From Acidobacteriota bacterium (GTDB lineage Bacteria; Acidobacteriota; Blastocatellia; UBA7656), in assembly GCA_016201275.1 (NCBI GenBank), contig JACQDB010000005.1:1-48542 (forward strand): DNA of 48,542 nt, written 5' to 3'. The notes under the pieces were generated by a model. That model was not told the origin of the DNA. It saw only the letters and a program-made list of their open reading frames with translations, and searched no databases. Below are positions 1-7,719 of this stretch, in pieces (position 1 is the first letter of the stretch; each line of letters opens with the position of its first letter). Position numbers and translations under genes: made by a program.

Positions 1-57
1 GGGGATGCTTAAAGTCCAACCTTGAGCCTCGGGCAAGGTTGGACTTTAAGCATCCCC
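1..57. repeat. perfect 23-bp inverted repeat (palindromic array, first unit)
   Basis: Positions 1-23 and 35-57 are exact reverse complements around an 11-base spacer, giving a long hairpin at the window edge. The core (CTTAAAGTCCAACCTT) recurs at 42.2-42.5 kb with the same spacer, so this is one unit of a dispersed repeat family whose left part is cut by the window boundary. Confidence 0.9.
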
Positions 58-188
58 CGATTGCCATCGGGGGGACTCGTTTCTCGTTGGCAGCGTTTCG
101 TAGGTTGGGCTTTAACCATCCCCCAACTTCCGTTGGGGGGATTGGCAAGCTCGGTTCGCCTCTGAAAAATGTACAAAGTCGAGCTAAT
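52..188. repeat. array of CCCCCGATTGCCATCGGGGG-type palindromes
   Basis: Two short G-runs/C-runs palindromes (near 53-74 and 121-141) are separated by a spacer containing CTCGTTGGCAGCGTTTCGTA. The array ends in a tail (141-186) that is repeated almost exactly at 42531-42575. The whole block is therefore a second copy of the array near 42.1-42.6 kb. No coding potential is seen. Confidence 0.85.
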
Positions 189-193
189 AATTA

Positions 194-329
194 TGGATGA
201 AATAACCGGCAAGACTTGAGAGATTTTCCCCTGCCCTGTACGGGCAACCCTGCGGTGGTTGCCCCTCCTTGGAACGGATAAGCATTTCGCGGAGGGTCGC
301 CCGTACAAGGTTGCACTTGATTTCATCCA
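194..329. repeat. 136-bp MITE-like palindromic element, copy 1
   Basis: It is bounded by 10-bp inverted ends (TGGATGAAAT at 194-203, its complement at 320-329). It contains CTGTACGGGCAACCCTGCGG and a facing GGGTCGCCCGTACAAGG. The same element occurs inverted at 6705-6852 and again, cut off, at 48440-48542. It ends seven bases before the stop codon of the response regulator gene, so it may serve as that gene's terminator. No transposase is encoded. Confidence 0.8.
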
Positions 330-335
330 CAATCT

Positions 336-1013
336 TTAGAAATCGCTTGAGGTGTGCGAACTACAGATATGCGGGATGTCTGTGACTTGCGAAGCCGCAT
401 CGCGGCGTTCCTGCAACTGACGGATTTGCGGTTCACAAATCGCCGCATAGCAATCAGGACAGATGCAATGACTGAAGCGCGTTTCGGTATGTTTGCTGAT
501 GTAACTTTCCACCCGCTGCCAATAGTTTTCATCGTCGCGAATCTTTTTACAATACGAGCAGATGGGCAGAATGCCCTGTAATTGTTTGACCTGTGACAGC
601 GCCTCTTCTAACTCCTGTACGCGGTCGGCCAAGCTGCGCTGCAATTCCACCATCTGTACGCCGACTCCTAAACGCAGGCGCAGTTCCTCGTTATGAAAAG
701 GCTTGGTCAGATAATCATTAGCCCCCGAACGAATCCCTGTGATGACATCTTCTTTTTCCTGTTTGCCGGTCAACAGAATCAGGTAAGGCGGCAACGTATG
801 CCCCATAGAACGAATCTGCCGACAAACTTCCAGCCCACTCATCTCCGGCATCATCACATCCAGGATCGCCAGATTCGGAGCCTCGGCTTTCTGAAACTCT
901 GCCCAAGCTTCCGCGCCATTGGTGGTCACGATCACTTCGTGTCCCCATTTTTTCAGATTGGTTTCCAGCATCAACCGTGATACGGGTTCATCTTCAGCTA
1001 TTAATATTCTCAT
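336..1013 (-). CDS. response regulator with C-terminal zinc-binding-like Cys motif
   Basis: This is a 225-residue single-REC-domain regulator. Residues 1-120 form a CheY-like receiver with the acidic pair near residues 8-9 (AEDE), phospho-acceptor Asp52 (ILDVMMPEMSG), the LLTGK switch Thr and TKPF lysine. A short coiled coil follows (about 130-158), then a Cys-rich segment: CSYCKKIRDD, then HCICPDCY. Such C-x2-C / C-x2-C tails are common on response regulators and PAS/GAF sensors and probably bind a metal. There is no DNA-binding or enzymatic output domain, so output is probably by protein contact. The start is the internal ATG at 1013, which begins the receiver fold and has a GGGGGAG ribosome site just upstream. 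The upstream in-frame ATG would add 13 unrelated residues. No histidine kinase lies nearby, so the partner is unknown. Confidence 0.9.
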   Translation of the reverse strand: MRILIAEDEPVSRLMLETNLKKWGHEVIVTTNGAEAWAEFQKAEAPNLAILDVMMPEMSGLEVCRQIRSMGHTLPPYLILLTGKQEKEDVITGIRSGANDYLTKPFHNEELRLRLGVGVQMVELQRSLADRVQELEEALSQVKQLQGILPICSYCKKIRDDENYWQRVESYISKHTETRFSHCICPDCYAAICEPQIRQLQERRDAASQVTDIPHICSSHTSSDF

Positions 1014-1653
1014 TTCTCCCCCCTTGCTCGTTCCACGACATTCCCTTTGCACCGGTACGACACATCCTGAATGCCGTTATTGTCGCGCAACGATACCGTC
1101 TGCTTGCAGAATCAATTATAAAAAGCGATTCGCCATCGCGCTTTGCCATCAATTGAAACCGCCGTAAGGATAGACCGCTATCCACTGCTGACGTTTCAGC
1201 TATTACATTAAAACCTGTCGATTCGATTGCGCTCAATGACACGATTATACACCGATTCTACTTCTTGCCTAGAGATTATTCATAACGGGGATGGTATCGC
1301 GTAGGCCAGATTTCCTGCGTTGACTGATTGCATTTTACGTTACTTGCCCACGCCTGTAAATTCCCCGATCAAGGCACACAATCATAGAATTTTCACGTTA
1401 TCGGCAACACTCAAATGGGGCGACTGGTCGGATGAAGGAGCAATAAAATTCCTGCCTGCACAAAAATGCAGTTGAGCGACACCACCAAACTTCATCCCTA
1501 CGAACGAATTGTAATGCCAACTCGTCCGCAGGCGAGCAAAAGTGTTCCGCTAGATCAAGCAAGGAAAACTCGTTCTGCGACAAGTTCTCCTTTGCGCCTG
1601 TTGCCTTTTCACTTTTGCCTTTTCACTTTTGTCTTGCCGCGCTTGCGTTCAGA
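1014..1653. other. 640-bp intergenic region
   Basis: No convincing gene is seen; open frames here are short and lack family features. The leader of the response regulator must lie at its left end. Close to the metG stop there are two exact tandem copies of a 14-mer (CCTTTTCACTTTTG) at 1604-1617 and 1618-1631. Confidence 0.6.
1604..1631. repeat. 14-bp tandem duplication
   Basis: Two exact adjacent copies of CCTTTTCACTTTTG lie 22 bases beyond the metG stop. On the metG strand they read as A-rich runs (CAAAAGTGAAAAGG). Similar AAAAGT-rich runs occur near 6580 and 32640. Confidence 0.85.
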
Positions 1654-3759
1654 TTATTTCAAGCGCGTACCGTTCGGCACTTCTTCGCCAAAGGTAGCAA
1701 GCACCGGACGACCGTTCTCGCCTACCGATGCCGCCAGCAACATTCCGTTCGATTCAAAGCCACGCATTTTGCGCGGCGCAAGATTGGCAACGATAACAAT
1801 CTTTTTGCCGACCACTTCTTCGGGAGCGTAATACTCGGCAATGCCCGCAAGAATCTGGCGCGGCGTGGCTTCGCCTACATCCACTTGCAAGCGCAAAAGT
1901 TTATCCGCTTTCGGCACGCGCTCGGCTTCCAGAATGGTCGCGGCGCGCAGTTCAACTTTAATAAAATCGTCAATGGCGATTTTCTCAGAACTGGCTACAG
2001 TAGCCGGTTTCGTGTCATCTGATGATGGCGTTGTTGCGGTTGCCGAAGGCTTATTCGCTGCCTCTGTAGGTGCGACAGGATTCGCCGTTGTGCCGGTTGT
2101 CGCCTTCGGCGAGGCGTCGCTTGGCGCGTTTGGCTGACTGTCGGTTGCCATCGCTTGATGGTCTTCTGAATTTTCTATTTCGCTCACGATTTTTTCCTTA
2201 TTCAATTTCGGGAAGGCTGGAGTCACATTTTCCACTTTGGCGATTTCCAAGGCTTCGCCCCAGGTCGCCTCACGCGGATTGAATTGCAAAGGCTCGCCCG
2301 CCAAACCCATTTGTTGCCAGATGGCTTTGGCGGTATGCGGCAACACCGGCGCGACCAGTAAAACGACCTGGCGCAAAGTTTCATACGCTGTCGAGATGAC
2401 CGCTTCGAGTTTGGCTCGCGCCGCTTCATCCTTTGCCAGTTTCCACGGTTGATTGTCGGTGATGAATTTATCTACATTGGCAATGCCGCTCCACGCCGCT
2501 TCCAGAGCGCGGGAAAAATTCAACGCCGCGTACTCGTCATCAAATTTTTCTTTCGCCTGCGTGAGCGCTGCACGCACGCCTTTCGCATCGTCGGCCTCCG
2601 CATCGAAAGCCCTCGGTGGTTGCCCAGCGAAATAATTTTTCACCATCGTCAAGGTGCGGCTCGCCAGATTGCCAAGCCCGTTGGCCAAGTCCGCATTGAC
2701 GCGCTCGATCATCGCTTCATAGGTCACTTCGCCATCTTGTCCGAACGGCACTTCGCGCAGCAGAAAATAGCGGATCATATCGTTGGTGAAATGCTCGTGC
2801 AGAGTTTCCAGCTTGATGGCATTGCCGGTGCTTTTGCCCATCTTCTGCCCACCTTTGAGCAACATTCCATGAACAAAAACCGTCTTGGGCAAAGGCACTT
2901 CAGCCGCCAGCAAAAACGCTGGCCAATAGACCGCGTGAAATCTCAATATATCTTTGCCGACCAGATGCAACGCATTCGACACCGGCTTTCCATCTACTTC
3001 GTTGAGCCAATATTTTTCAAAGCCATCGAAATGCTCATTGCCCCAACCCAACGCCGTGATGTAATTCGACAGCGCATCGAGCCACACATAAATCGTATGC
3101 TCGGCATCGTCGGGAACGGCTATGCCCCATTTGACTGACACGCGGCTGACCGACAAATCTTTCAACCCGCTTTTGACAAACGAAATCACTTCATTGCGTC
3201 GCGCCTCCGGCTGCACAAATTCGGGATGCGCTTCGTAATATTTCAACAGCCGTTCTTGGAACGCCGACAGCTTGAAGAAATAACTCGCTTCGGCGACGCG
3301 CTCAAGCGCTTTCAAATGTGTAGGGCAGGTAGGGTTTTCGTCGCCTGCTTCGACCTCTTTGAATTCGTTGCAATTGCCGCAGAACCAGCCTTCATAATGA
3401 CCTTTATAAATGTAGCCTTTCTCTTTCAGCAGCGTCCAAAGCTTCTGCACAGCCTCTTCGTGCGCCGCGTCGGTGGTGCGTATCCAGCGGTCATAGTTGA
3501 TGTCGAGTCGAGCAAAGGCAGTTTTGAATTTGTCAACGATTTCATCAACGTGCTGTTTGACTGCGATGCCGCGCTCTTCGGCTTTGCGCTCAATGTTGAT
3601 GCCGTGTTCATCGGTTCCCGTAAGAAAGAACGAATCAATGCCGCGCTGTCTTTTGAACTTGGTCAGCGCGTCGGCAACAATCGTCGTGTAAGCGTGGCCG
3701 ATGTGCGGCTCCGCATTCACATAATAAATCGGTGTGGTAACGTAAAAAGTATTCTTCAT
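1654..3759 (-). CDS. metG: methionyl-tRNA synthetase
   Basis: This 701-residue class I aminoacyl-tRNA synthetase charges tRNA-Met. The HIGH signature appears as PHIGHAYT near residue 18. A single zinc knuckle of the C-x2-C/C-x2-H kind (FCGNC...CPTH, about residues 125-147) marks the Thermus-type group rather than the four-Cys, two-knuckle E. coli type. The KMSKS loop reads KMGKS near residue 300. An alpha-helical anticodon domain follows. The last about 105 residues are an EMAP-II/Trbp111-like tRNA-binding OB domain (IDDFIKVELRAATI). Between these two lies an unusually long Ala/Thr/Pro/Ser-rich linker of roughly 60 residues. The start is ATG 3759, matching the conserved N-terminus (MKNTFYVTTPIYY); the longer frame upstream runs into heptamer repeats. 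It lies downstream of folE on the same strand, with a 148-bp repeat-rich gap. Confidence 0.97.
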   Translation of the reverse strand: MKNTFYVTTPIYYVNAEPHIGHAYTTIVADALTKFKRQRGIDSFFLTGTDEHGINIERKAEERGIAVKQHVDEIVDKFKTAFARLDINYDRWIRTTDAAHEEAVQKLWTLLKEKGYIYKGHYEGWFCGNCNEFKEVEAGDENPTCPTHLKALERVAEASYFFKLSAFQERLLKYYEAHPEFVQPEARRNEVISFVKSGLKDLSVSRVSVKWGIAVPDDAEHTIYVWLDALSNYITALGWGNEHFDGFEKYWLNEVDGKPVSNALHLVGKDILRFHAVYWPAFLLAAEVPLPKTVFVHGMLLKGGQKMGKSTGNAIKLETLHEHFTNDMIRYFLLREVPFGQDGEVTYEAMIERVNADLANGLGNLASRTLTMVKNYFAGQPPRAFDAEADDAKGVRAALTQAKEKFDDEYAALNFSRALEAAWSGIANVDKFITDNQPWKLAKDEAARAKLEAVISTAYETLRQVVLLVAPVLPHTAKAIWQQMGLAGEPLQFNPREATWGEALEIAKVENVTPAFPKLNKEKIVSEIENSEDHQAMATDSQPNAPSDASPKATTGTTANPVAPTEAANKPSATATTPSSDDTKPATVASSEKIAIDDFIKVELRAATILEAERVPKADKLLRLQVDVGEATPRQILAGIAEYYAPEEVVGKKIVIVANLAPRKMRGFESNGMLLAASVGENGRPVLATFGEEVPNGTRLK

Positions 3760-3765
3760 AATTCC

Positions 3766-3791
3766 ATTCGAGGACTGAGGACTGAAGACTG
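3766..3791. repeat. heptamer repeat tract (GGACTGA)
   Basis: Tandem, slightly degenerate copies of GGACTGA lie just upstream of metG. They face an inverted tract at 3871-3896, so the two could pair across the 5' leader of metG. The same AGTCCTT/AGTCCTC heptamer recurs at 18.5, 19.2 and 19.3 kb. Confidence 0.8.
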
Positions 3792-3870
3792 AGTGAATAA
3801 AAAAACGATGAAGCATAAATGAAGAAGGATGAAGCGAACGCAAGTTTCAATTCATCGTTCACTTTCTATC

Positions 3871-3896
3871 ACTCAGTCCTCAGTCCTCAGTCCTTC
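3871..3896. repeat. heptamer repeat tract (CAGTCCT), inverted partner
   Basis: Three tandem CAGTCCT-type heptamers lie between folE and metG, in the opposite orientation to the tract at 3766-3791. The pair is an imperfect inverted repeat with a loop of about 80 bases. Confidence 0.8.
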
Positions 3897-3907
3897 AACC
3901 TAAAAAA

Positions 3908-4519
3908 TTAATCGCCATTGCGTATCAACGCCATAGCCTCGGCGCGGGTGCGCGGGTCTTTCAAAAAGCCGCCGCGCAGGGCGCTGGTAATCGTCTTGGA
4001 GCCGGGTTTCTTGATGCCGCGCATCTCCATGCACATATGCTCGGCTTCTATGACCACCATCACCCCTGTCGCTTTCAATTCATCGAACAATAAATCGGCG
4101 ATCTCTGTGGTCAGGCGTTCTTGAATCTGTGGCTTGCGTGCCATCATATCGGCGATGCGCGCCAGTTTCGATAAGCCAACGATGCGCCCTTCTTTCGGAA
4201 TGTAGGCGATGTGCGCGACGCCTTTGAAGGGCAACAAATGATGTTCACAGATCGAGTTCACGGCGATGTCTTTGACGATGACCATCTCTTCGTGGGTCTC
4301 GTCGGGGATGATGTGCAGGAAGCTGCGCGCATCCGTGTGCAATCCGGCGCAGATTTCTTCGTACATACGGGCGACGCGGCGCGGCGTACCCTGCAAGCCC
4401 GGACGCTCAGGGTTTTCGCCTATGCCTTCAAGGATCAAGCGCACTCCGTTTTCGATCTTCTCCAGATCAATCCATGATTTTTTCGATTCGGTTTTTTTGC
4501 GATTCTTCAATTTTGTCAT
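3908..4519 (-). CDS. folE: GTP cyclohydrolase I
   Basis: This 203-residue protein converts GTP to 7,8-dihydroneopterin triphosphate, the first step toward folate and, in many bacteria, queuosine. Type I signatures are clear. The zinc and catalytic loop [20 protein letters not shown] supplies Cys and two His near residues 89-92. The second zinc Cys is in [11 protein letters not shown] near residue 163. The C-terminal TSALRGGF motif is intact. The first about 18 residues are a Lys/Arg-rich extension without a conserved role. It follows larC by 24 bp on the same strand, so the sirtuin, larC and folE genes are probably one transcript. Confidence 0.97.
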   Translation of the reverse strand: MTKLKNRKKTESKKSWIDLEKIENGVRLILEGIGENPERPGLQGTPRRVARMYEEICAGLHTDARSFLHIIPDETHEEMVIVKDIAVNSICEHHLLPFKGVAHIAYIPKEGRIVGLSKLARIADMMARKPQIQERLTTEIADLLFDELKATGVMVVIEAEHMCMEMRGIKKPGSKTITSALRGGFLKDPRTRAEAMALIRNGD

Positions 4520-4543
4520 GCCATTCCCGAAAGCCTTTACGTT

Positions 4544-5746
4544 TCATTCCGAGGCTTTCTTGTTCTCCAACTCACGAAACGCCGCGCTTGCCGCCGCCTG
4601 CGCTTCAATCAACGAAACGCCCGATTTTTCGGCTATTTTCGCGCAATCTTCATACTCCGGCTGGGCGTGCAACACGCGCCCATCGCGCATCGCCAACTTG
4701 ACGCGCACCGTTCCATACGCGGTTTCGACCGCTTCAAAACGACGCTCCAGAGTTCGCCGTCTGGCTTCGTAATAACGCAGGCCAAGCGTCGTGGTCTCGC
4801 GCAACAGCAAATCCGCCAGCGCCTCGAAATCTTCGCTCGCACACAACACCGTGAGCTTCACCGCCGGGCGGTCTTTCTTCATTTGTATAGGCGTCAGAAA
4901 CACATCCAACGCGCCGAGCGCCAACGCCTTGTCCATCACATAGCCATACGCTTGCGGATTCATATCATCAAGGTTGGTTTCGATGACCAATATGGTTTGC
5001 GCCTCATCAATTTGTCGCTCAACTTCTTCGACTTCGCCCAACACGATTCTTAAAGCGTTGGGAAAGTTTTTCGGGTCGCGGCTGCCCGCGCCATAACCGA
5101 TGCGCTCCATTTGCATGGCTGGCATTGCGCCAAAACTTTCGCACAACACCGCAACCATAGCCGCGCCGGTCGGGGTGACAAATTCGCCTTCGATGTCACC
5201 GGCATAAATCGGCAAGCCCTTCAATAACTCGGCGGTTCCCGGCGCTGGCACAGGCATCAAGCCGTGTGCGACGTTGATGGAACCGAAGCCGACGCGCAGC
5301 GGCGAGGCGCAAAATTTTTCAACGCCTAATAATTCAAAACCAATTATCGCGCCGACAATATCAATGATCGAATCCACCGCGCCGACTTCATGAAAATGAA
5401 TTTGCTCGATGGTCGAGCCGTGGACGTGGGCTTCGGCTTCTGCCAATTTTTCAAAGACCTTTATCGAACGCGCTTGCACGGCTTCGCTCAATTGCGAGTT
5501 GTGAATAATTTCACGAATCACGGCAAGCGTTCGCGCCGGTTGTTTCGCTTCCTCAACGGTGACAGTGAACTTCGTAGCGCTAATGCCGCTGCGTTTCACT
5601 TTCTCAACACCAAGCTCATAACCGCTCAAGGCAAGCGAGGACAAGGGCTTTTTCAACGCCTCGAAATCAACGCCCGCATCAAGCAGAGCGCCGACCGTCA
5701 TATCACCGCTGAGTCCCGCGAAACAATCGAAATAGGCGACGCGCAT
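4544..5746 (-). CDS. larC: nickel-pincer cofactor biosynthesis protein LarC
   Basis: This 400-residue DUF111 family protein inserts nickel into the pyridinium bis-thiocarboxylate mononucleotide (CTP-dependent cyclometallase), completing the nickel-pincer nucleotide cofactor of lactate racemase and its relatives. The N-terminal signature DCFAGLSGDM and the HFHEVGAVDSIIDIVG motif (about residues 118-135) are typical. The C-terminal half, beginning near ETNLDDMNPQ, corresponds to the LarC2 part. In some lactobacilli LarC is made by programmed frameshift from two frames; here it is one continuous frame. Start ATG 5746 overlaps the stop of the upstream sirtuin gene (TGATG), with AAGGAG 8 bases upstream. 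The partner larE is at 35.4-36.3 kb; larB and larA are not in the window. Confidence 0.93.
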   Translation of the reverse strand: MRVAYFDCFAGLSGDMTVGALLDAGVDFEALKKPLSSLALSGYELGVEKVKRSGISATKFTVTVEEAKQPARTLAVIREIIHNSQLSEAVQARSIKVFEKLAEAEAHVHGSTIEQIHFHEVGAVDSIIDIVGAIIGFELLGVEKFCASPLRVGFGSINVAHGLMPVPAPGTAELLKGLPIYAGDIEGEFVTPTGAAMVAVLCESFGAMPAMQMERIGYGAGSRDPKNFPNALRIVLGEVEEVERQIDEAQTILVIETNLDDMNPQAYGYVMDKALALGALDVFLTPIQMKKDRPAVKLTVLCASEDFEALADLLLRETTTLGLRYYEARRRTLERRFEAVETAYGTVRVKLAMRDGRVLHAQPEYEDCAKIAEKSGVSLIEAQAAASAAFRELENKKASE

Positions 5747-6498
5747 CAACCACGCTCCTTGATGAATTGCGGCAACAGTTCGCCCGCTTTGCCGAGCAAG
5801 GTCACATCAACCATAAAAGAAATGTCGGTCGCTTCGGGATTCACTTCAATCACTTTCGCGCCTGCTTGTTTGGCCGTAATCGGCAAAGAGGCCGCCGGAT
5901 AAACGACCGCCGAAGTGCCGATGACAAAAAATAAATCGGCGCGTGCCGAAGCTTCTTCGGCGCGTTCATAAATGCCTTCCGACAACATTTCGCCGAACAA
6001 CACGACATCAGGCCGCGCCGCATTGCCACAACCCAGACACAACGGCGGGTTCTGTTCCAAAGGACAATCCCGCGCTTCGAAAGTGCTGCTGCACCGAAGA
6101 CAACGCGCCCGCCAGATGTTGCCGTGCAATTCCAGCAGGTTCAAAGTTCCGGCGGCTCTGTGCAGATCGTCTATGTTCTGAGTGATGAGCGTGAAGTCTT
6201 CACAGCGGCGCTCCCAATCGGCCAGCGCCAAGTGTCCGGCATTGGGTTTGGCTTCGAGCAACATTGTGCGCCGATAATCGAACCACTCCCACACGAGTTG
6301 CGGATTGGTCGCCATCAACTCTGCCGAAGAAAGTTCGCTGACGTGTTTGCCGCGCCAAGTCCACATCTCCCTGTCGCCGCCGCCGCGAAAGGTCGGCACG
6401 CCGCTTTCGGCGGAAATGCCTGCGCCGGTCAACACCGAAATGCGGCGGGCATTATCGAACATGGTTTGTAATTCGTTGGTTACTTCGGTCAACACCAT
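5746..6498 (-). CDS. cobB: SIR2-family NAD-dependent protein deacylase
   Basis: This 250-residue sirtuin removes acyl groups from lysine using NAD. The NAD-binding loop GAGISAESGVPTFRGG is at residues 25-40, TQNIDDLH near 105, and the catalytic His is in LELHGN near 121. Two Cys pairs (CLRC and CLGC) form the structural zinc site, followed by GTSAVVYPAASLP. The segment WEWFDYRR aligns with the class III desuccinylase motif Tyr-x-x-Arg; here Arg76 is kept but Tyr is Phe73. Activity toward succinyl or malonyl lysine is therefore uncertain. It is translationally coupled to larC by a TGATG overlap. Confidence 0.95.
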   Translation of the reverse strand: MVLTEVTNELQTMFDNARRISVLTGAGISAESGVPTFRGGGDREMWTWRGKHVSELSSAELMATNPQLVWEWFDYRRTMLLEAKPNAGHLALADWERRCEDFTLITQNIDDLHRAAGTLNLLELHGNIWRARCLRCSSTFEARDCPLEQNPPLCLGCGNAARPDVVLFGEMLSEGIYERAEEASARADLFFVIGTSAVVYPAASLPITAKQAGAKVIEVNPEATDISFMVDVTLLGKAGELLPQFIKERG

Positions 6499-6905
6499 AG
6501 CGATTTTTCTTTCCGCAAATAAAGCATTGATATTAGAAAGCCGCAGGAGGCGCGGTCAAGCGGCGACCGGTCGGAAGGCAAAAGTAAAAATATTAAAGTC
6601 AGAGGCTGAGGGTTCACCGATGCCGTTCAATCTTCAGACCGCAGAACTCAGGAGGGAACGAGGCGAGGGCGAATTCGACGGCTCAATGGCGAGGTTGGGA
6701 TTGTAGATGAAATCAAGTGCGACCTTGTACGGGCGACCCTGCGGTGGTCGCCCCTCGGTGAAATCATGTTGCTTCCAAGGAGGGGCGACCACCGCAGGGT
6801 CGCCCGTACAGGGTCTGGGAAAATCTCTCAAGTCTTGCAAGTTATTTCAGTCATCATCCTTGATCCGTCGAATCCATCGAAGTTGATTTTCATCAGGACA
6901 TGAAT
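6499..6905. other. 407-bp intergenic region, mostly repeat
   Basis: The right part (6705-6852) is an inverted copy of the MITE-like element seen at 194-329. The left part contains A-rich sequence with AAAAGTAAAAAT runs. No gene is supported. Confidence 0.6.
6705..6852. repeat. MITE-like palindromic element, copy 2 (inverted)
   Basis: It shares with 194-329 the TACGGGCGACCCTGCGGTGG core, the facing complement, the ATGAAATCAAGTGC end and the CTCTCAAGTCTTGC end, but in reverse orientation. The two arms around 6727-6755 and 6782-6811 are near-perfect complements, and the spacer differs from copy 1. It lies downstream of the MobB-like gene, whose stop is at 6906, and upstream of the sirtuin gene. 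Confidence 0.85.
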
Positions 6906-7556
6906 TTAGAACGCCTTCCCTTTGGTGGCGATGACTGAATGATTTTGTAGCGATTCGTTTATGGCTTCGGCAAGGCGGTCAATTTCATCTTGAAAAAAAA
7001 TCGGCTTCTCTTGGATTTGCACATTGCGCTTTGCCAGACGCTGTTGAATCGTCGCCAGCATCGTAGCATCAGGCGGCGCATCCGCAATAAAAAAAGCGTC
7101 AACGCTATCAACCACACGCAGCGCTGTTGACTTGACTTCTTCGCGTGCGGCGCTGACCACCATAATCGAAAAGGCGGTGGGAACGAATTTCAAAAAGCTG
7201 GTGCCTTCGACAAAGACACCGGCGCTCTGCACTTTGTCCAGAGCTTGGCGCGTGCCGTCTTCAAGTTGTTCACTGGTGCAAATCAGCCAGTGCACATTGC
7301 TGGCTCCGGCTTCCCAATAACGCCCTGTGTCTTTGCGCGGCACACAGGTATCGCGCGCGCCGCTGAGGAGGTGCGGGTGTTCGCCCAACAGCGGACTGAT
7401 GCAACAGGCTTGCGGGTCTTTGCCGCAGGAGCGGTAATGACCGCGTGAAATTTTGAGCGCCTCCCAGTTTTTGAAACGCTTGAGCAGTTCGCACATCAAA
7501 GTGGTTTTGCCAACGTCAGATGAAAAACCGGCAACGGCGATGATGGTCGGGCGCAT
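6906..7556 (-). CDS. MobB-like P-loop nucleotide-binding protein
   Basis: This 216-residue protein has an N-terminal nucleotide loop AGFSSDVGKTTL (residues 9-20) of the spaced Walker A type found in dethiobiotin synthetase/CobQ and MobB relatives. PRKDTGRYWEAGA (around residues 85-97) resembles the conserved KDSxRHREAGA segment of MobB, the GTPase that assists molybdopterin guanine dinucleotide synthesis. VFVEGTSFL (near residue 130) matches the MobB VEGF segment. A cluster of Cys and His in SRGHYRSCGKDPQACC is not usual for MobB. The exact substrate is unknown and no molybdenum-cofactor gene is nearby. The start is ATG 7556, preceded by AAGGA; the long frame upstream runs through repeats. 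Confidence 0.7.
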   Translation of the reverse strand: MRPTIIAVAGFSSDVGKTTLMCELLKRFKNWEALKISRGHYRSCGKDPQACCISPLLGEHPHLLSGARDTCVPRKDTGRYWEAGASNVHWLICTSEQLEDGTRQALDKVQSAGVFVEGTSFLKFVPTAFSIMVVSAAREEVKSTALRVVDSVDAFFIADAPPDATMLATIQQRLAKRNVQIQEKPIFFQDEIDRLAEAINESLQNHSVIATKGKAF

Positions 7557-7586
7557 GATCGAATCCTTGTAAATTGGGCGTTTTCG

Positions 7587-7619
7587 CTTCGCCCTTTCAC
7601 TATAACACAAAGGGCGAAG
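7587..7619. repeat. 11-bp perfect hairpin in leader of the P-loop gene
   Basis: CTTCGCCCTTT at 7587-7597 pairs with its exact complement at 7609-7619 around an 11-base loop. It lies about 30 bases upstream of the ATG of the MobB-like gene. It could be a leader structure or a repeat relic; GGGCGAAG motifs recur around it. Confidence 0.65.
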
Positions 7620-7719
7620 TCCGGGCTGTAGGAAGAGCTTTTCGCTACAGATCAAAACTTCGCCCTTGCTGGAAGCACGGATGAGTAGCGTCCTAATCGT
7701 ATGGTGCGGTTGAATAGCC

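Noticed and set aside
1-188. CRISPR array at the window edge, because of regularly spaced palindromes
   Set aside because: Spacers are themselves repeats of a 66-bp unit, not unique, and no cas gene is near.
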